From: JANQQC01 sp965262255
Lineage (GTDB): Bacteria > Pseudomonadota > Alphaproteobacteria > Caulobacterales > Hyphomonadaceae
Reading direction: 5' to 3'
DNA length: 64,000 nucleotides
Assembly (NCBI GenBank): GCA_965262255.1
Contig: OZ253505.1
Location: forward strand, 248,001-312,000
The notes under the pieces were generated by a model. It saw nothing but the letters and a program-made list of their open reading frames with translations. It searched no databases and was not told the origin of the DNA. Position numbers and translations under genes: made by a program. Shown here in pieces: positions 9,882 through 19,512 of the stretch (position 1 is its first letter; the number at the start of each line of letters is the position of its first letter).

Positions 9882-10601
9882 ATGACTGAAGTTCAGAAGC
9901 CAAAATCAAATCATGGACGCAATGATAGTCGTCCTAAAGCCTCGCGTCGGATATCGAACACTAGAAGCAGTGCGACCAAAAGTTTTGCTCCAGACATAGC
10001 ATTCACTATGAAACCTAGGTCTGTTGAACGAAAACCTATTCATGCAAGAAATCGTCCAGAAACCCTTGAGATAGAGGTTGTAGAACTCACTGAAGACCAA
10101 TCTGCCACAGATCACCCAATGCAAACGAAAGTTGATTCCTCAACAATTGTTCCCGAAATAGAGACTATAGAAATGATTGGTGATGGAGTAGGAGTTGTAC
10201 CGCTTTCTGACGAAGAAGCGAAATCTAAACTAGAAGAATTTACGATTCTTACCTCAAAAGACAGTGAATTTTACGAAACTTACTCCGTTGAACAGGCTGC
10301 TAAAAAGCTTAATGTTCAAAGTTTCGTTGTTGAATCGTGGGTTGAAAGTGGAAGACTGATTGGCGTTCTAAATGAAAAGGATGAATTACGTATTCCGAGA
10401 GTACTAATTCGCGATGGACAATACGCCCCGCACCTCAACGACGTTCAAGATTATTTTGACGACCCTCGCCAATTGTGGCAATATTTAGTCACAGAAGTTA
10501 GTTTGGGAACTGAAATGATTCGCCCTATAGATTTGCATTTCACGAACAGTTTAGAACGTGTAATAAATTTGCCATACAGTTTAGCCGCAGACTTTACTTG
10601 A
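9882..10601 (+). CDS. Helix-turn-helix antitoxin of intact RES module
   Basis: I place the start at the ATG at 9882 because GGAG lies seven bases upstream; a longer frame from 9753 would add a hydrophobic stretch absent from the paralogue. The 239-residue protein has a basic, disordered-looking N terminus (about 1-50), an acidic middle and a C-terminal domain with YSVEQAAKKLNV, IRDGQYAPHL and WQYLVTE, matching the gene at 2834-3292. The RES toxin gene begins two bases after its stop. It should neutralise the toxin and repress the operon. A TATAAT lies at 9821-9826 upstream, but without a convincing -35 box. Confidence 0.7.
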   Translation: MTEVQKPKSNHGRNDSRPKASRRISNTRSSATKSFAPDIAFTMKPRSVERKPIHARNRPETLEIEVVELTEDQSATDHPMQTKVDSSTIVPEIETIEMIGDGVGVVPLSDEEAKSKLEEFTILTSKDSEFYETYSVEQAAKKLNVQSFVVESWVESGRLIGVLNEKDELRIPRVLIRDGQYAPHLNDVQDYFDDPRQLWQYLVTEVSLGTEMIRPIDLHFTNSLERVINLPYSLAADFT

Positions 10602-10602
10602 C

Positions 10603-11193
10603 TTGGGAACAAAGAGTTTTCCTGACATGGGCCTTCTTTGTCGAAATATTTCGATTAAAGGAGCATGGCGAATGATACCGAAGAAACTCAAAAACAGCCT
10701 TTTAGGAATGAAACAAGGAGATCGTAGATTCTCGGCTCCTAACGGAGAATACCTAATTTTATATACCGCTTTGAACCTCGAGACGGCTATTCGAGAAACC
10801 TTAATTCGAGACGAGTTTGATGACAATAGAGTTAGGGTGCTTCCAAGATTCGCCGTAGAATCACTTTCAAACGTAGTAATTGACTCTGTAACCAATCTAA
10901 ACCTAATTGATTTGAATGACGGCAAACCAAATTCAATCGGACTCCCATCCGATATTCATCTCAGCAAAAATTACGATCGGTCAGGAGCCTTCGCCCTTGA
11001 AGTCTTTACGGAAATGCCTGAAGCTGACGGATTCTATTATCGGTCAAGACACGATGATAAGATTTGTTATGCTGTTTTTGAGAGGTCTGTAATTTCTAAG
11101 CTGAGAGCAGTATGTACGTTTTCTCTTAGCAGTAATCCGGCTATTTGGAGTGCCTATGATAAGCTGATAATCAAAATCAATGAAAACGATTAG
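10603..11193 (+). CDS. RES-domain toxin (NAD+-degrading type)
   Basis: The 196-residue protein shows the RES pattern: Arg in DRRFSAP (about 41-47), Tyr in YLILYTA, Glu in ETAIRETL and a C-terminal DGFYYRSRH with the conserved Ser. Known RES toxins phosphorolyse NAD+. The TTG at 10603 is preferred over the ATG at 10627 because similarity to the pseudogene copy (3293 onward) extends back to FPD/FPN at the very start. It is coupled to the antitoxin two bases upstream. Together with the broken copy it flanks the methyltransferase-helicase-nuclease operon. Confidence 0.8.
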   Translation: MGTKSFPDMGLLCRNISIKGAWRMIPKKLKNSLLGMKQGDRRFSAPNGEYLILYTALNLETAIRETLIRDEFDDNRVRVLPRFAVESLSNVVIDSVTNLNLIDLNDGKPNSIGLPSDIHLSKNYDRSGAFALEVFTEMPEADGFYYRSRHDDKICYAVFERSVISKLRAVCTFSLSSNPAIWSAYDKLIIKINEND

Positions 11194-11341
11194 CACTCAA
11201 CGTCTTACAGTTTAGAAAACCATTACCGATACAGTTTAGTGTTCACTGCAACCAACATACTACCCTACGCACCTGAAATAAATCCAAGCGCAATGACTAT
11301 CCTTGTTAAAAACAAATACATTGCTATCGATTTCAAACTCT

Positions 11342-12514
11342 TTAAACAACAGTTGATGCTACTTCCGCACAAAGTTCCTTCACTCCAATAACCTCTACAT
11401 CTCTAGATTTCGGATAGCGTTCGTCTCCACTATAAACAACAAAAGCCTTGCTTGGCTGAACATCGTCTAGAGCAAGCGCAAATCCTTTGGTAGTCTTGGC
11501 TGCTAAACCCAATTTAATCTCGATCGCCCAAATTCCACGCGATCCTCCATAATCAATTATCAAGTCAATTTCGGATCCAGCTGCCGTCCTGTAAAAGTAA
11601 GGTTTGGCATCCCTAGGTGCCACTGAAAGCAGACACTCTATAACAAAGCCCTCCCAACTCATCCCTACTACTGGATGTCCTAGCAATTCATCAAACGATC
11701 GAATTCCAAGCAATGCATGAAGAAGTCCGGAATCTCGGACATAAGTTTTCGGAGATTTCGCTAACCGTTTCCGTACATTACGGAAGTACGGCTGAAGTCG
11801 CCTTAACAGTAGAAGATCATTAAAAAAATCAATATACGAAGATACAGTTGGAGAAGAATATCCGAGACTACCAGCTAATTGCGAAGTATTTAACATAGCC
11901 CCTTGGTTATGCGCTAACATAGTCCACAAACGGCTCATAGTCTCCACCGGAACTCTTGAACCAAACAATGAAATGTCACGTTCCAAGTACGTGCGAACGA
12001 GATCTACCCGTCTCGAATAGCTTATGCCTTCCTCTTCTGCCAACAAGCTTCTAGGATAACCTCCTCGAATCCACAAATCACGCAGTGAAATTTGATCGTC
12101 AAGTTCTAACGGATTGATTGGCGTGAGTTCGACATAGGAAATTCGACCCGCCAAAGTCTCTGACTGACGCATTAGGTCTATGCTAGCGGAGCCCAAAAGC
12201 AAAAACCGACCGGTATCATTTCCGTTGCGTCTACCTCTATCAATTATGCCTCTCAGAGCCTCAAACAGATGCGGAGCTCGATGAATTTCGTCAATGATTA
12301 CAAGTTTATCTTGATGAATATCCAAAAACTGTACGGGATCGTCAAGTTTTTTTCGATCAGATTCAAGTTCTAAATCGATATAGATTGACGGGCGAGTATC
12401 ACCTACTAAATGCGCAAGCGTAGTCTTGCCGACCTGCCGAGGACCGTTCAATGCCACGGCAGCCTCTCGCTTGAGTGCTCTTTCCACGCTACCAAATTGT
12501 ATTCTACTTAACAT
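11342..12514 (-). CDS. ATP-binding protein, AAA plus DUF4143 type
   Basis: The 390-residue protein starts with a P-loop, LNGPRQVGKTTL (about residues 22-33), followed by a Walker B LVIIDEIHRAPHL (about 71-83) and a sensor-like FLLLGSAS. The C-terminal half contains EIDLIIDY and IWAIEIKLG (about residues 317-335), the nuclease-fold-like block that is typical of DUF4143 proteins. Such proteins are common, often isolated, and of unknown role; some sit near toxin-antitoxin genes. It stands alone and points away from the secretion operon. Confidence 0.85.
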   Translation of the reverse strand: MLSRIQFGSVERALKREAAVALNGPRQVGKTTLAHLVGDTRPSIYIDLELESDRKKLDDPVQFLDIHQDKLVIIDEIHRAPHLFEALRGIIDRGRRNGNDTGRFLLLGSASIDLMRQSETLAGRISYVELTPINPLELDDQISLRDLWIRGGYPRSLLAEEEGISYSRRVDLVRTYLERDISLFGSRVPVETMSRLWTMLAHNQGAMLNTSQLAGSLGYSSPTVSSYIDFFNDLLLLRRLQPYFRNVRKRLAKSPKTYVRDSGLLHALLGIRSFDELLGHPVVGMSWEGFVIECLLSVAPRDAKPYFYRTAAGSEIDLIIDYGGSRGIWAIEIKLGLAAKTTKGFALALDDVQPSKAFVVYSGDERYPKSRDVEVIGVKELCAEVASTVV

Positions 12515-12703
12515 TCTTGTAAATTTAAACCAAAACTATTAATTTGCAATGTAATTTATCAAATTGTAATACAAAATGATGCTTAGTTGGTACGCCAATC
12601 CTATAGATTTGGGATAGTCAAACTCTCCTAACTACTTTGAGACATTTGCGCTTCAGTTCGTGATCCTTCGAACCGTCAAGTCAAAGAACACAAAAAGTTT
12701 TCA

Positions 12704-12732
12704 ATGACATCTGTTTCAAAATAGGTTATAAT
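12704..12732 (+). promoter_or_regulatory. Sigma-70-type promoter of the type II secretion operon
   Basis: ATGACA at 12704-12709 (five of six bases of the -35 consensus), a 17-base spacer and a perfect TATAAT at 12727-12732. Transcription would begin near 12739, about 100 bases before the preferred gspC ATG at 12841. No other strong promoter is evident inside the tightly packed operon. Confidence 0.6.
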
Positions 12733-12840
12733 TCGACAGCCGGGCGGCACACCCAAATTTTGTCCAAATTGGCCTATATAACAGCATGTCTTCACACAAA
12801 TTCAGCACGTTGGGGCAAATTGCTTCTGTTAGCCGAAGTC

Positions 12841-13800
12841 ATGAACAACTTCCAAATTTCAAATAAGCTGGTTGCTTTCTCGGCTTGGCCTGTTGCAATA
12901 GCGGGAATCCTGAGTCTGGGATATGCTGTTCTACGAGTCATTATGGCTGTTCTTGACGACGGTAGCAAACTAAACATTCAGCCTTCCAATTCATTTAATA
13001 GTCTACCCCAAAGTTCTAATTACGACATATCTGCCTTGGATCGAATAACACCGTTCGTTTCTCGAAACGCAAAGCCAGTTGCACCTGTTGAACTAGTGCC
13101 AGACGCACCTGAGACAAGCCTAGATATCGTACTGTATGGCGTTATTTTTAGTGAAAATGGAGCTGGAAGCGTAATCTTGTCTGTATTCGGGCAACCCCAA
13201 GTGCTTTACAAAATTGGCGATACAATCGAAGACACTCAAGGAGCGGTAATTCACAGTATTACAGCCGATAGCGCGGTAATTGAACGTCAGGGAGAATTTG
13301 AACGAATATCCTTTAACCATGCTCATAATGATGGGATCGTTACAATATCTCCAGAAACTTATGTTCCTGACTCTGCACCCAATTATGTCATAACGACAGA
13401 ACTCGCCTCCTCGCCAGACTCTGAACGAAAAAACATCCCTGACTCTCCTAACCCCGGTCGATCTGACAATTCAAATTCACAGCCCAGTCCCGCTATCTCA
13501 CAAACTTCGACACGTTTAAGTCGATTACAGATTTTTGAACTAGCCTCTAGCGTAAGGCTGGAACGCGAGACAGGCAGTGTTGGACGCGGATTAGCAGTCT
13601 ATCCTACACGCAACGTTCGATTGTTTGATGCGTCAGGATTACAGGCAGGTGACATAATATTACAAATCGATGGTGTCGTAATATCCCCAGAATCCAACAT
13701 CGTTAATCTGATTTCTCAATTTGAAAATAAGACTTCAGTCACTCTGTTGATCGCGAGAGGAAACTCACGTGTGCAACACACTGTGACCTTATCGGATTAG
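12841..13800 (+). CDS. gspC: Type II secretion inner-membrane protein GspC
   Basis: GspC links the inner-membrane platform to the secretin. The protein has one N-terminal membrane segment (about residues 10-30), an HR-like domain with IVLYGVIFSENGAGSVI (about 99-115) and KIGDTI, a proline/serine-rich linker, and a C-terminal PDZ domain with GLAVYPTRN and LQAGDIILQIDG. The ATG at 12841 gives a protein beginning MNNFQISNK directly before the membrane helix; an upstream TTG at 12760 would add 27 residues of no evident value. It is the first gene of the operon. Confidence 0.85.
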   Translation: MNNFQISNKLVAFSAWPVAIAGILSLGYAVLRVIMAVLDDGSKLNIQPSNSFNSLPQSSNYDISALDRITPFVSRNAKPVAPVELVPDAPETSLDIVLYGVIFSENGAGSVILSVFGQPQVLYKIGDTIEDTQGAVIHSITADSAVIERQGEFERISFNHAHNDGIVTISPETYVPDSAPNYVITTELASSPDSERKNIPDSPNPGRSDNSNSQPSPAISQTSTRLSRLQIFELASSVRLERETGSVGRGLAVYPTRNVRLFDASGLQAGDIILQIDGVVISPESNIVNLISQFENKTSVTLLIARGNSRVQHTVTLSD

Positions 13801-13817
13801 AGTGGTAATATACTAAT

Positions 13818-15776
13818 ATGATTGAATTTTCGCCCCTATCTGAGAATGCTCGCAAGATTCTATGTTGTCTTGTCGTTAGCTTTTTTCTGTCATTTCATGT
13901 GACTGCTCAGAGCGACTTCCAACCGGGAACGACTAGTCCGAATGAAGTTCCACAACATATAATGAACCTTCGAAACGTTGATGTCAACGTTCTAATTGAT
14001 GATGTTTCAAGAGTTACAGGCTACACATTCATTGTTCATCCAAGCGTCAGAGCCTCTGTTACCGTAACCTCTCAGTCTCCTCTTACCACAACTGAAGTAT
14101 TCGAAGTATTTCTTAGTGTTCTGCGTATCAATGGTTACGCTGCTTCGCCGGCTGGGGCAGGGTCATATAAAATTATTCCAGCAACCTCGGTTCGCAGTGA
14201 TGCAATAGTCACAGACAATAGCGAGACAGGAGCGCGTTTTGAAACCTATATCGCTGAAATAGAGAATATGCCAATTTCTGAAATTGAAAGAGTCATTCAA
14301 CCCCTTATTGATCCTCAAGGTCTCCTGTTAGCGAGCGTTGTATCGAACAAGATAATCATCGTTGATTATGCCTCCAATATCCAGCGAATACGCGAAGTTA
14401 TTGCCAAAGTTGATGTCGACAGATCAGTTGTTCGATCAATTCCTCTAAAAAATGTAAGTGCTTCGGAAATGGTTCAAACTCTTAATGCCTTGCTGGCTGA
14501 GGGATCACCATCATTCATTTTGGATGTAGGCGCTATAGCGGTCGAGGACGGAAATTTAGTTGTGCTAAGAGGCAACACCAAGCATGTCGATAGAATTGCT
14601 AAAATTGTCAGTGAACTCGATTCCCATAGCCAAACTTTTGAAGAAAGTTTACGCGTTTTCAGAATTGAACATGGCAAAGCAGAAGACCTCGAACCTATCG
14701 TAACCGGCCTTGCAACATCTATGGCGGAAGGTTCATCCGATAGTGGTCAAGCAAGACTCCCTACTATCTCCGTTCATACCCCGACAAACTCATTGATAAT
14801 TAGTGCCGCTCCCCAAATTCTGCGTGAACTTGAACGTGTCGTAAACGAGCTTGATGTTCGCCGTAGCCAAGTACTAGTCGAGGCAATTATCGTTGAACTT
14901 TCTGATAGTGCTAGACGCGAACTGGGTATGCAATTTATAGCAGGTGGGCCCAATGACACGCCTATCGCTATAACTAACTTCGCCCGCACAAATCCTAGCA
15001 TCCTTGGATTGGCTGGAGCGTTAATATCGGAGGATGTTAATGATTCAGATAATACTTCAGCGATAGCTCAAGCTGCATTACAGCAACTTGCCGGCGTTAA
15101 TGGTGGACGATTTGGATTTGCAAGCCAAACAAAAGACAGAGATATCTTTGCTGCCGTCATAAACGCTGTCCAAGACGATACAGATTCGAGGATTCTGTCT
15201 ACCCCATCTGTGATGACACTTGATAACGAGAAAGCGGTGTTTCTAAGTGGGCAAGAAATTCCCGTGACGAAAGGAGAAGCTCTAGTTAACAATAACTCTA
15301 ATCCGTTTAGACTCGTAGAACGCAAAGATGTCGGAATCAGACTCGAAGTAACTCCGCAAATTTCGGAGGGCGACACAGTGCATCTGGCGATCAAACAAGA
15401 GGTCTCTTCGATATTTGGAGCTATAACTCCGACCACGCCAGAACTTATAACAAACAAACGTGAGATCACGACGACTGTCCTCGCAGATAATGGCGACGTC
15501 GTGATTTTGGGAGGACTGATCCAAGAAGATGAAAACATCTCCAGAATAAAAGTTCCACTGTTTGGAGACATCCCTCTCCTTGGTCGCCTCTTCAGTTCGG
15601 AAGGAAAATCGACCTCACGAACTAACCTTATGATTTTTCTAAGACCTACTATATTGCGAGATCGCGAGTCGGTAAGGGAAATAACCAACGAAAGAATCCA
15701 AATATTTCGCAATGCTGAACGCCAGTACAATCGTGATAAAGACTCTAACCTTGATGAGTTTATTAGCGAAAACTAG
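13818..15776 (+). CDS. gspD: Type II secretion secretin GspD
   Basis: The secretin forms the outer-membrane channel. The 652-residue protein has an N-terminal signal segment (about 14-30), an N0 domain starting near MNLRNVDVNVLIDDV, N1-N3 repeats with NSLIISA, and a secretin core with VLVEAIIVEL (about 353-362), ILSTPSVMTLDN (about 458-469), VGIRLEVTPQI and the C-terminal VVILGGLIQE and VPLFGDIPLLGRLF. Length is usual for the family. It follows gspC by 17 bases. Confidence 0.95.
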   Translation: MIEFSPLSENARKILCCLVVSFFLSFHVTAQSDFQPGTTSPNEVPQHIMNLRNVDVNVLIDDVSRVTGYTFIVHPSVRASVTVTSQSPLTTTEVFEVFLSVLRINGYAASPAGAGSYKIIPATSVRSDAIVTDNSETGARFETYIAEIENMPISEIERVIQPLIDPQGLLLASVVSNKIIIVDYASNIQRIREVIAKVDVDRSVVRSIPLKNVSASEMVQTLNALLAEGSPSFILDVGAIAVEDGNLVVLRGNTKHVDRIAKIVSELDSHSQTFEESLRVFRIEHGKAEDLEPIVTGLATSMAEGSSDSGQARLPTISVHTPTNSLIISAAPQILRELERVVNELDVRRSQVLVEAIIVELSDSARRELGMQFIAGGPNDTPIAITNFARTNPSILGLAGALISEDVNDSDNTSAIAQAALQQLAGVNGGRFGFASQTKDRDIFAAVINAVQDDTDSRILSTPSVMTLDNEKAVFLSGQEIPVTKGEALVNNNSNPFRLVERKDVGIRLEVTPQISEGDTVHLAIKQEVSSIFGAITPTTPELITNKREITTTVLADNGDVVILGGLIQEDENISRIKVPLFGDIPLLGRLFSSEGKSTSRTNLMIFLRPTILRDRESVREITNERIQIFRNAERQYNRDKDSNLDEFISEN

Positions 15777-15808
15777 TAAGATTAACCTCAGTCTTTGATC
15801 GTATAGAA

Positions 15809-17308
15809 ATGACTCCCTCCAATCCTGCTCGCATAACTTATGCCTTCGCACGAGACAAAGGTGTCGTACTGCTTGAAGAAGGAGATACGTTTCTTTTGGG
15901 CATTCGAGAGGACACGGATCCTTTTGCAGTGTTAGAAGCGCGAAGAGTTATAGGACACCCTGTTCGCTTAGAAAAGCTTAAACCCAATATCTTCGAAAAC
16001 AAACTTTCAGAACTTTATACTTCTAGAGGAGTAGATGCAAGCGAACTCGAAAGCCGTATCATCGAAACCTCAGACCTTAACAGCCTAGCTGCTGGCCTAG
16101 AAGAAACCGCCGATCTGCTCGATTCAACGAACGACGCACCCGTTATCCAGCTTATCAACGGACTAATCGCTGAAGCGGTACGAAAAAAGGCTTCGGATAT
16201 TCATATTGAACCCTTCGATGACCGACTATCGGTTCGTCTAAGGATTGATGGCGTTATGGGCGAGATATTGTCGCCACCTCGGAAAATTGCCCCCCTACTC
16301 TCCTCCCGTATAAAAGTCATGGCACGTTTAGATATTGCCGAAAAACGTGTACCTCAAGATGGCCGTGTATCCATAACTATTGGTGGCCGTGCCGTCGATA
16401 TTCGTGTCTCGACACTGCCCTCTCGCTACGGCGAAAGAGTGGTAATGCGTATCCTAGACAAAGAAGCAGCCCACCTCGATTTAGATGACCTTGGAATGGA
16501 TAAAGTTACTCTAAACCGTCTAGCTGAAGTACTAAAACAACCCAACGGCATAATGTTAGTCACTGGGCCAACTGGTTCGGGGAAAACTACAACACTTTAT
16601 GCTGGTCTGACACTATTGAACAACTTTGAGAGTAATATCCTTACAGTCGAGGACCCCATTGAGTATGGTTTGAATGGTATCGGTCAGACACAAGTCAATA
16701 CAAAAGTCGGAATGACATTTGCAAAAGGACTCCGAGCCATCCTTCGACAAGACCCTGACATTGTAATGGTTGGCGAGATTAGAGACAATGAAACGGCTCA
16801 AATTGCGGTTCAAGCCTCACTTACCGGCCACCTCGTTCTATCAACGGTTCATACGAATTCAGCGGCAGCGGCGTTGACGCGATTGAGAGATATGGGGGTA
16901 GAACCGTTTCTTTTATCGTCAACTTTGGCTGCAGTGCTTGCACAAAGATTGGTTCGTAAACTTTGCGAAAATTGTAAAGAACCATACACTCCTCCATCCC
17001 ACGAAGCCGAGCCACTTGGTATTGCCGTCAACTCAGAAACTGTATTTTATAAACCTAAAGGATGTGACCAATGCGATGATATTGGATTTCGAGGACGATT
17101 GGGCATATTTGAATTACTCGTCGTTGATAACACGATCAGATCATTGATTCATGGAGATGCTCGAGAATCTGAAATTGAAGCTCACGCATTCCAGAACGCT
17201 GATACCTTGTTAAAATCCGCTACAAGACACGTCCGTGCCGGCTTAACGACCCCCGGTGAAGTGTTACGTGTGGTAAAACAGGCAGGAGTTTCAAATGGCA
17301 GTATTTGA
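15809..17308 (+). CDS. gspE: Type II secretion ATPase GspE
   Basis: Cytoplasmic hexameric ATPase powering pseudopilus assembly. The 499-residue protein has Walker A GPTGSGKTT (about residues 252-260), an Asp box around LRQDPDIVMVGEIRD (about 312-326), a His box with TGHLVLSTVHTN, and the four-cysteine metal site LCENCKEP ... CDQCDDIGFRG (about 388-430). All are typical of GspE. It ends 14 bases inside the gspF start, so the two are coupled. Confidence 0.96.
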   Translation: MTPSNPARITYAFARDKGVVLLEEGDTFLLGIREDTDPFAVLEARRVIGHPVRLEKLKPNIFENKLSELYTSRGVDASELESRIIETSDLNSLAAGLEETADLLDSTNDAPVIQLINGLIAEAVRKKASDIHIEPFDDRLSVRLRIDGVMGEILSPPRKIAPLLSSRIKVMARLDIAEKRVPQDGRVSITIGGRAVDIRVSTLPSRYGERVVMRILDKEAAHLDLDDLGMDKVTLNRLAEVLKQPNGIMLVTGPTGSGKTTTLYAGLTLLNNFESNILTVEDPIEYGLNGIGQTQVNTKVGMTFAKGLRAILRQDPDIVMVGEIRDNETAQIAVQASLTGHLVLSTVHTNSAAAALTRLRDMGVEPFLLSSTLAAVLAQRLVRKLCENCKEPYTPPSHEAEPLGIAVNSETVFYKPKGCDQCDDIGFRGRLGIFELLVVDNTIRSLIHGDARESEIEAHAFQNADTLLKSATRHVRAGLTTPGEVLRVVKQAGVSNGSI

Positions 17309-18512
17309 ATATGTTGCCAAAGACGCGTCTGGACGCAAACACAAAGGGGTTATTTCTGCAGATAGCCTTAACCTTGCTCGAAAAGACATTAAGTCAAAGT
17401 CGCTTACGCCAATCGAAGTAAAGCCAGTCGCTAGCGACAAAGTTCAATCTAGTACGAACCAAACTCGCAATCAAAAACTCAGTAATCGAGAACTTGTGTC
17501 GATCACTCGGCAATTAGCTGTTCTGGTTGGCTCAGGAACGCCCGTCGAAGAATCAATTGCCTCTATCGGGGCCGGCGTAAAGGGCAGCAAAGCAAAAGCA
17601 ATAATGGCCTCAATCCGATCCGGAGTGATTGACGGAAAGGCATTGTCAGAGGCACTGCAATCAACGAGCCGAAGTTTTTCACAACTGTATTGCGCAATTG
17701 TAAGAGCTGGAGAGGAAACTGGCGACCTTGGTACCGTTTTAGAGCGACTCGCTGATCATCTCGAATCGGCACAGGAAATACGACGTAAAGTTATCACAGC
17801 GATGATTTACCCCATTATTCTCGCTCTAGTAACATTCGCAATTGTCATCGCTGTTCTCGTTTTTGTTATCCCTAGAGTTGTAGAACAATTTGAAAGCCTA
17901 GGGCAATCTCTTCCTCCTCTTACCCAATTTATGCTTAACCTGTCTGGGTTCATGCAACAGTATGGTTTATTTCTCGCGATCGGTATATTGGTTTTTATTT
18001 TCCTTCTCAATCGCCTTAACACGCTTGATCCGGTTAAACGCTTTACAGATCAGCTAATTTTGTCCCTACCCGTCGTCGGAAATCTATCCAGAATCGTATC
18101 GGCAGGTCATTTCTCACGAACATTTGGGACTTTGGCAATATCGGGATCACCCGTTTTGGACTGTCTGCAAACGGCCCGAGAAACGGTAACAAACTTAGTT
18201 TTTCGTGATGCCATCGACGATGTGATCGAAAATGTTCGAGACGGAGGGTCGCTATCGACGGCAATGGCTAGCACCGAAGTCTTTCCGCCCCTACTTATAC
18301 ATATGACTCAGAGCGGCGAAGCCTCTGGTAAACTAGGACCATTACTAGCAAAAAGCGCTAATTACCTTGACGCAGAGTTTGAAAACGCCTCTAAAATCCT
18401 GATTGGACTTATAGAACCAGCAATAACAGTTATAATGGGTGGTTTGGTATTACTTATAATTCTTGCCATTATGTTACCAATCTTGCAACTCAATACTGGG
18501 GCATTTTTGTAA
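17295..18512 (+). CDS. gspF: Type II secretion inner-membrane platform protein GspF
   Basis: The 405-residue polytopic protein contains the two repeated T2SSF domains, the first with SITRQLAVLVGSGTPVEESI (about 70-89) and the second around FSRTFGTLAISGSPVLDCL (about 273-291). Three strong membrane segments are present, the last (about 380-402) at the C terminus. It anchors GspE and the pseudopilins. The ATG at 17295 overlaps gspE. Confidence 0.95.
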   Translation: MAVFEYVAKDASGRKHKGVISADSLNLARKDIKSKSLTPIEVKPVASDKVQSSTNQTRNQKLSNRELVSITRQLAVLVGSGTPVEESIASIGAGVKGSKAKAIMASIRSGVIDGKALSEALQSTSRSFSQLYCAIVRAGEETGDLGTVLERLADHLESAQEIRRKVITAMIYPIILALVTFAIVIAVLVFVIPRVVEQFESLGQSLPPLTQFMLNLSGFMQQYGLFLAIGILVFIFLLNRLNTLDPVKRFTDQLILSLPVVGNLSRIVSAGHFSRTFGTLAISGSPVLDCLQTARETVTNLVFRDAIDDVIENVRDGGSLSTAMASTEVFPPLLIHMTQSGEASGKLGPLLAKSANYLDAEFENASKILIGLIEPAITVIMGGLVLLIILAIMLPILQLNTGAFL

Positions 18513-18533
18513 GAGAATTCAAAACGGAGTACA

Positions 18534-18989
18534 ATGTTGAATCAGGAAGAAGACTATCCCACCAAGCGTAAATCCGAAGAAGGATTTTCCTTGCTTGAAA
18601 TTATGGTCGTGGTTTTGATCATGGGTCTGCTCGCAGCAGTTGTTGTGACTGCCGTAATTCCTAGGTTTAGCGAAAGCCAGAAAGTTAAAGCACAAGCCGA
18701 CATCGCGATCCTAGAGTCAGCCTTAGATCATTACCGTCTGCAGCTTTCAACTTACCCATCAATGGATCAAGGTTTGAACGCACTTGTTCAGGCCCCGAAA
18801 GGCCTCCGTAATCCGGATCGATACCCTACAGAAGGTTTTATAAAACGTCTGCCGATGGATCCGTGGGGCTATCCTTATCAATACGAATACCCTGGGCAAG
18901 GCGGCTCACCAAACGTCTATTCGTTTGGTGCTGATGGTCAAAGAGGCGGGGCTGGTCCTGATGCCGATATCGGGAATTGGACAAACTAA
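18534..18989 (+). CDS. gspG: Major pseudopilin GspG
   Basis: Type IV pilin-like N terminus: prepilin cleavage site in EEGFSLLEIMVVVLIMG, with Glu at +5 after cleavage, followed by a hydrophobic helix. The C-terminal globular part holds YPSMDQGLNALV, LPMDPWGYPYQYEYPG and a Gly/Asp-rich calcium-site-like end (SFGADGQRGGAGPDADIGNW), the usual GspG pattern. It is 151 residues long. It polymerises into the periplasmic pseudopilus after cleavage by a prepilin peptidase, which is not encoded in this window. Confidence 0.95.
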   Translation: MLNQEEDYPTKRKSEEGFSLLEIMVVVLIMGLLAAVVVTAVIPRFSESQKVKAQADIAILESALDHYRLQLSTYPSMDQGLNALVQAPKGLRNPDRYPTEGFIKRLPMDPWGYPYQYEYPGQGGSPNVYSFGADGQRGGAGPDADIGNWTN

Positions 18990-18993
18990 ATTC

Positions 18994-19512
18994 ATGTCCC
19001 AGCAAGTTCTATTTTCGCATTCTGAACGGTACAAGGAACACGGGTTTACGCTGATAGAAGTTCTAGTCGTTGTTTTTATTGTGGCAATGGCCTCAACAGT
19101 CATTATTATCTCGCTTCCTAACTCAGAGAAGAAAACTGTCGTTCACGCCGAAAATCTCTTACGAGAACTAACCTTAGCAAGTCGAGAGTCTATCGCTTCT
19201 GGACATCCAACTGCTCTTTTTTTCACCGATGACGGCTATGCCTTTAGGCACTTTCGGGAAAGAGAATGGTCAAAGAACTTACGTTCCACCAAAGTTCGGA
19301 GCGACGACAGGTTTTCTCAAACTCGTCTCGGATTATATTTGGAAGACGGAATCTCCACAGTCGAAGATTTGGAATCACAGCCTGTAGTAACATTTTATCC
19401 GATTGGCGACGCTACGCCGGCCTCGCTTATTATCGAAGGAGAAGGCCCCACACTTTATGTCAATGTAATGGAAAATGCGAAAATCGAGATTTTGGACAGG
19501 ATATCGCAATGA
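18994..19512 (+). CDS. gspH: Minor pseudopilin GspH
   Basis: Prepilin signal EHGFTLIEVLVVVFIV near residue 18 followed by a single hydrophobic helix, then a beta-rich globular domain. I start at the ATG at 18994, four bases after the gspG stop; a longer frame from 18925 lies inside gspG. The 172-residue length fits GspH. It overlaps gspI by four bases (ATGA). Confidence 0.85.
   Translation: MSQQVLFSHSERYKEHGFTLIEVLVVVFIVAMASTVIIISLPNSEKKTVVHAENLLRELTLASRESIASGHPTALFFTDDGYAFRHFREREWSKNLRSTKVRSDDRFSQTRLGLYLEDGISTVEDLESQPVVTFYPIGDATPASLIIEGEGPTLYVNVMENAKIEILDRISQ

Noticed and set aside
15068..15730. Long minus-strand open frame (220 codons) inside gspD
   Set aside because: It is fully contained in the well-supported gspD gene on the other strand and its translation resembles no family; it is a by-product of gspD codon use.
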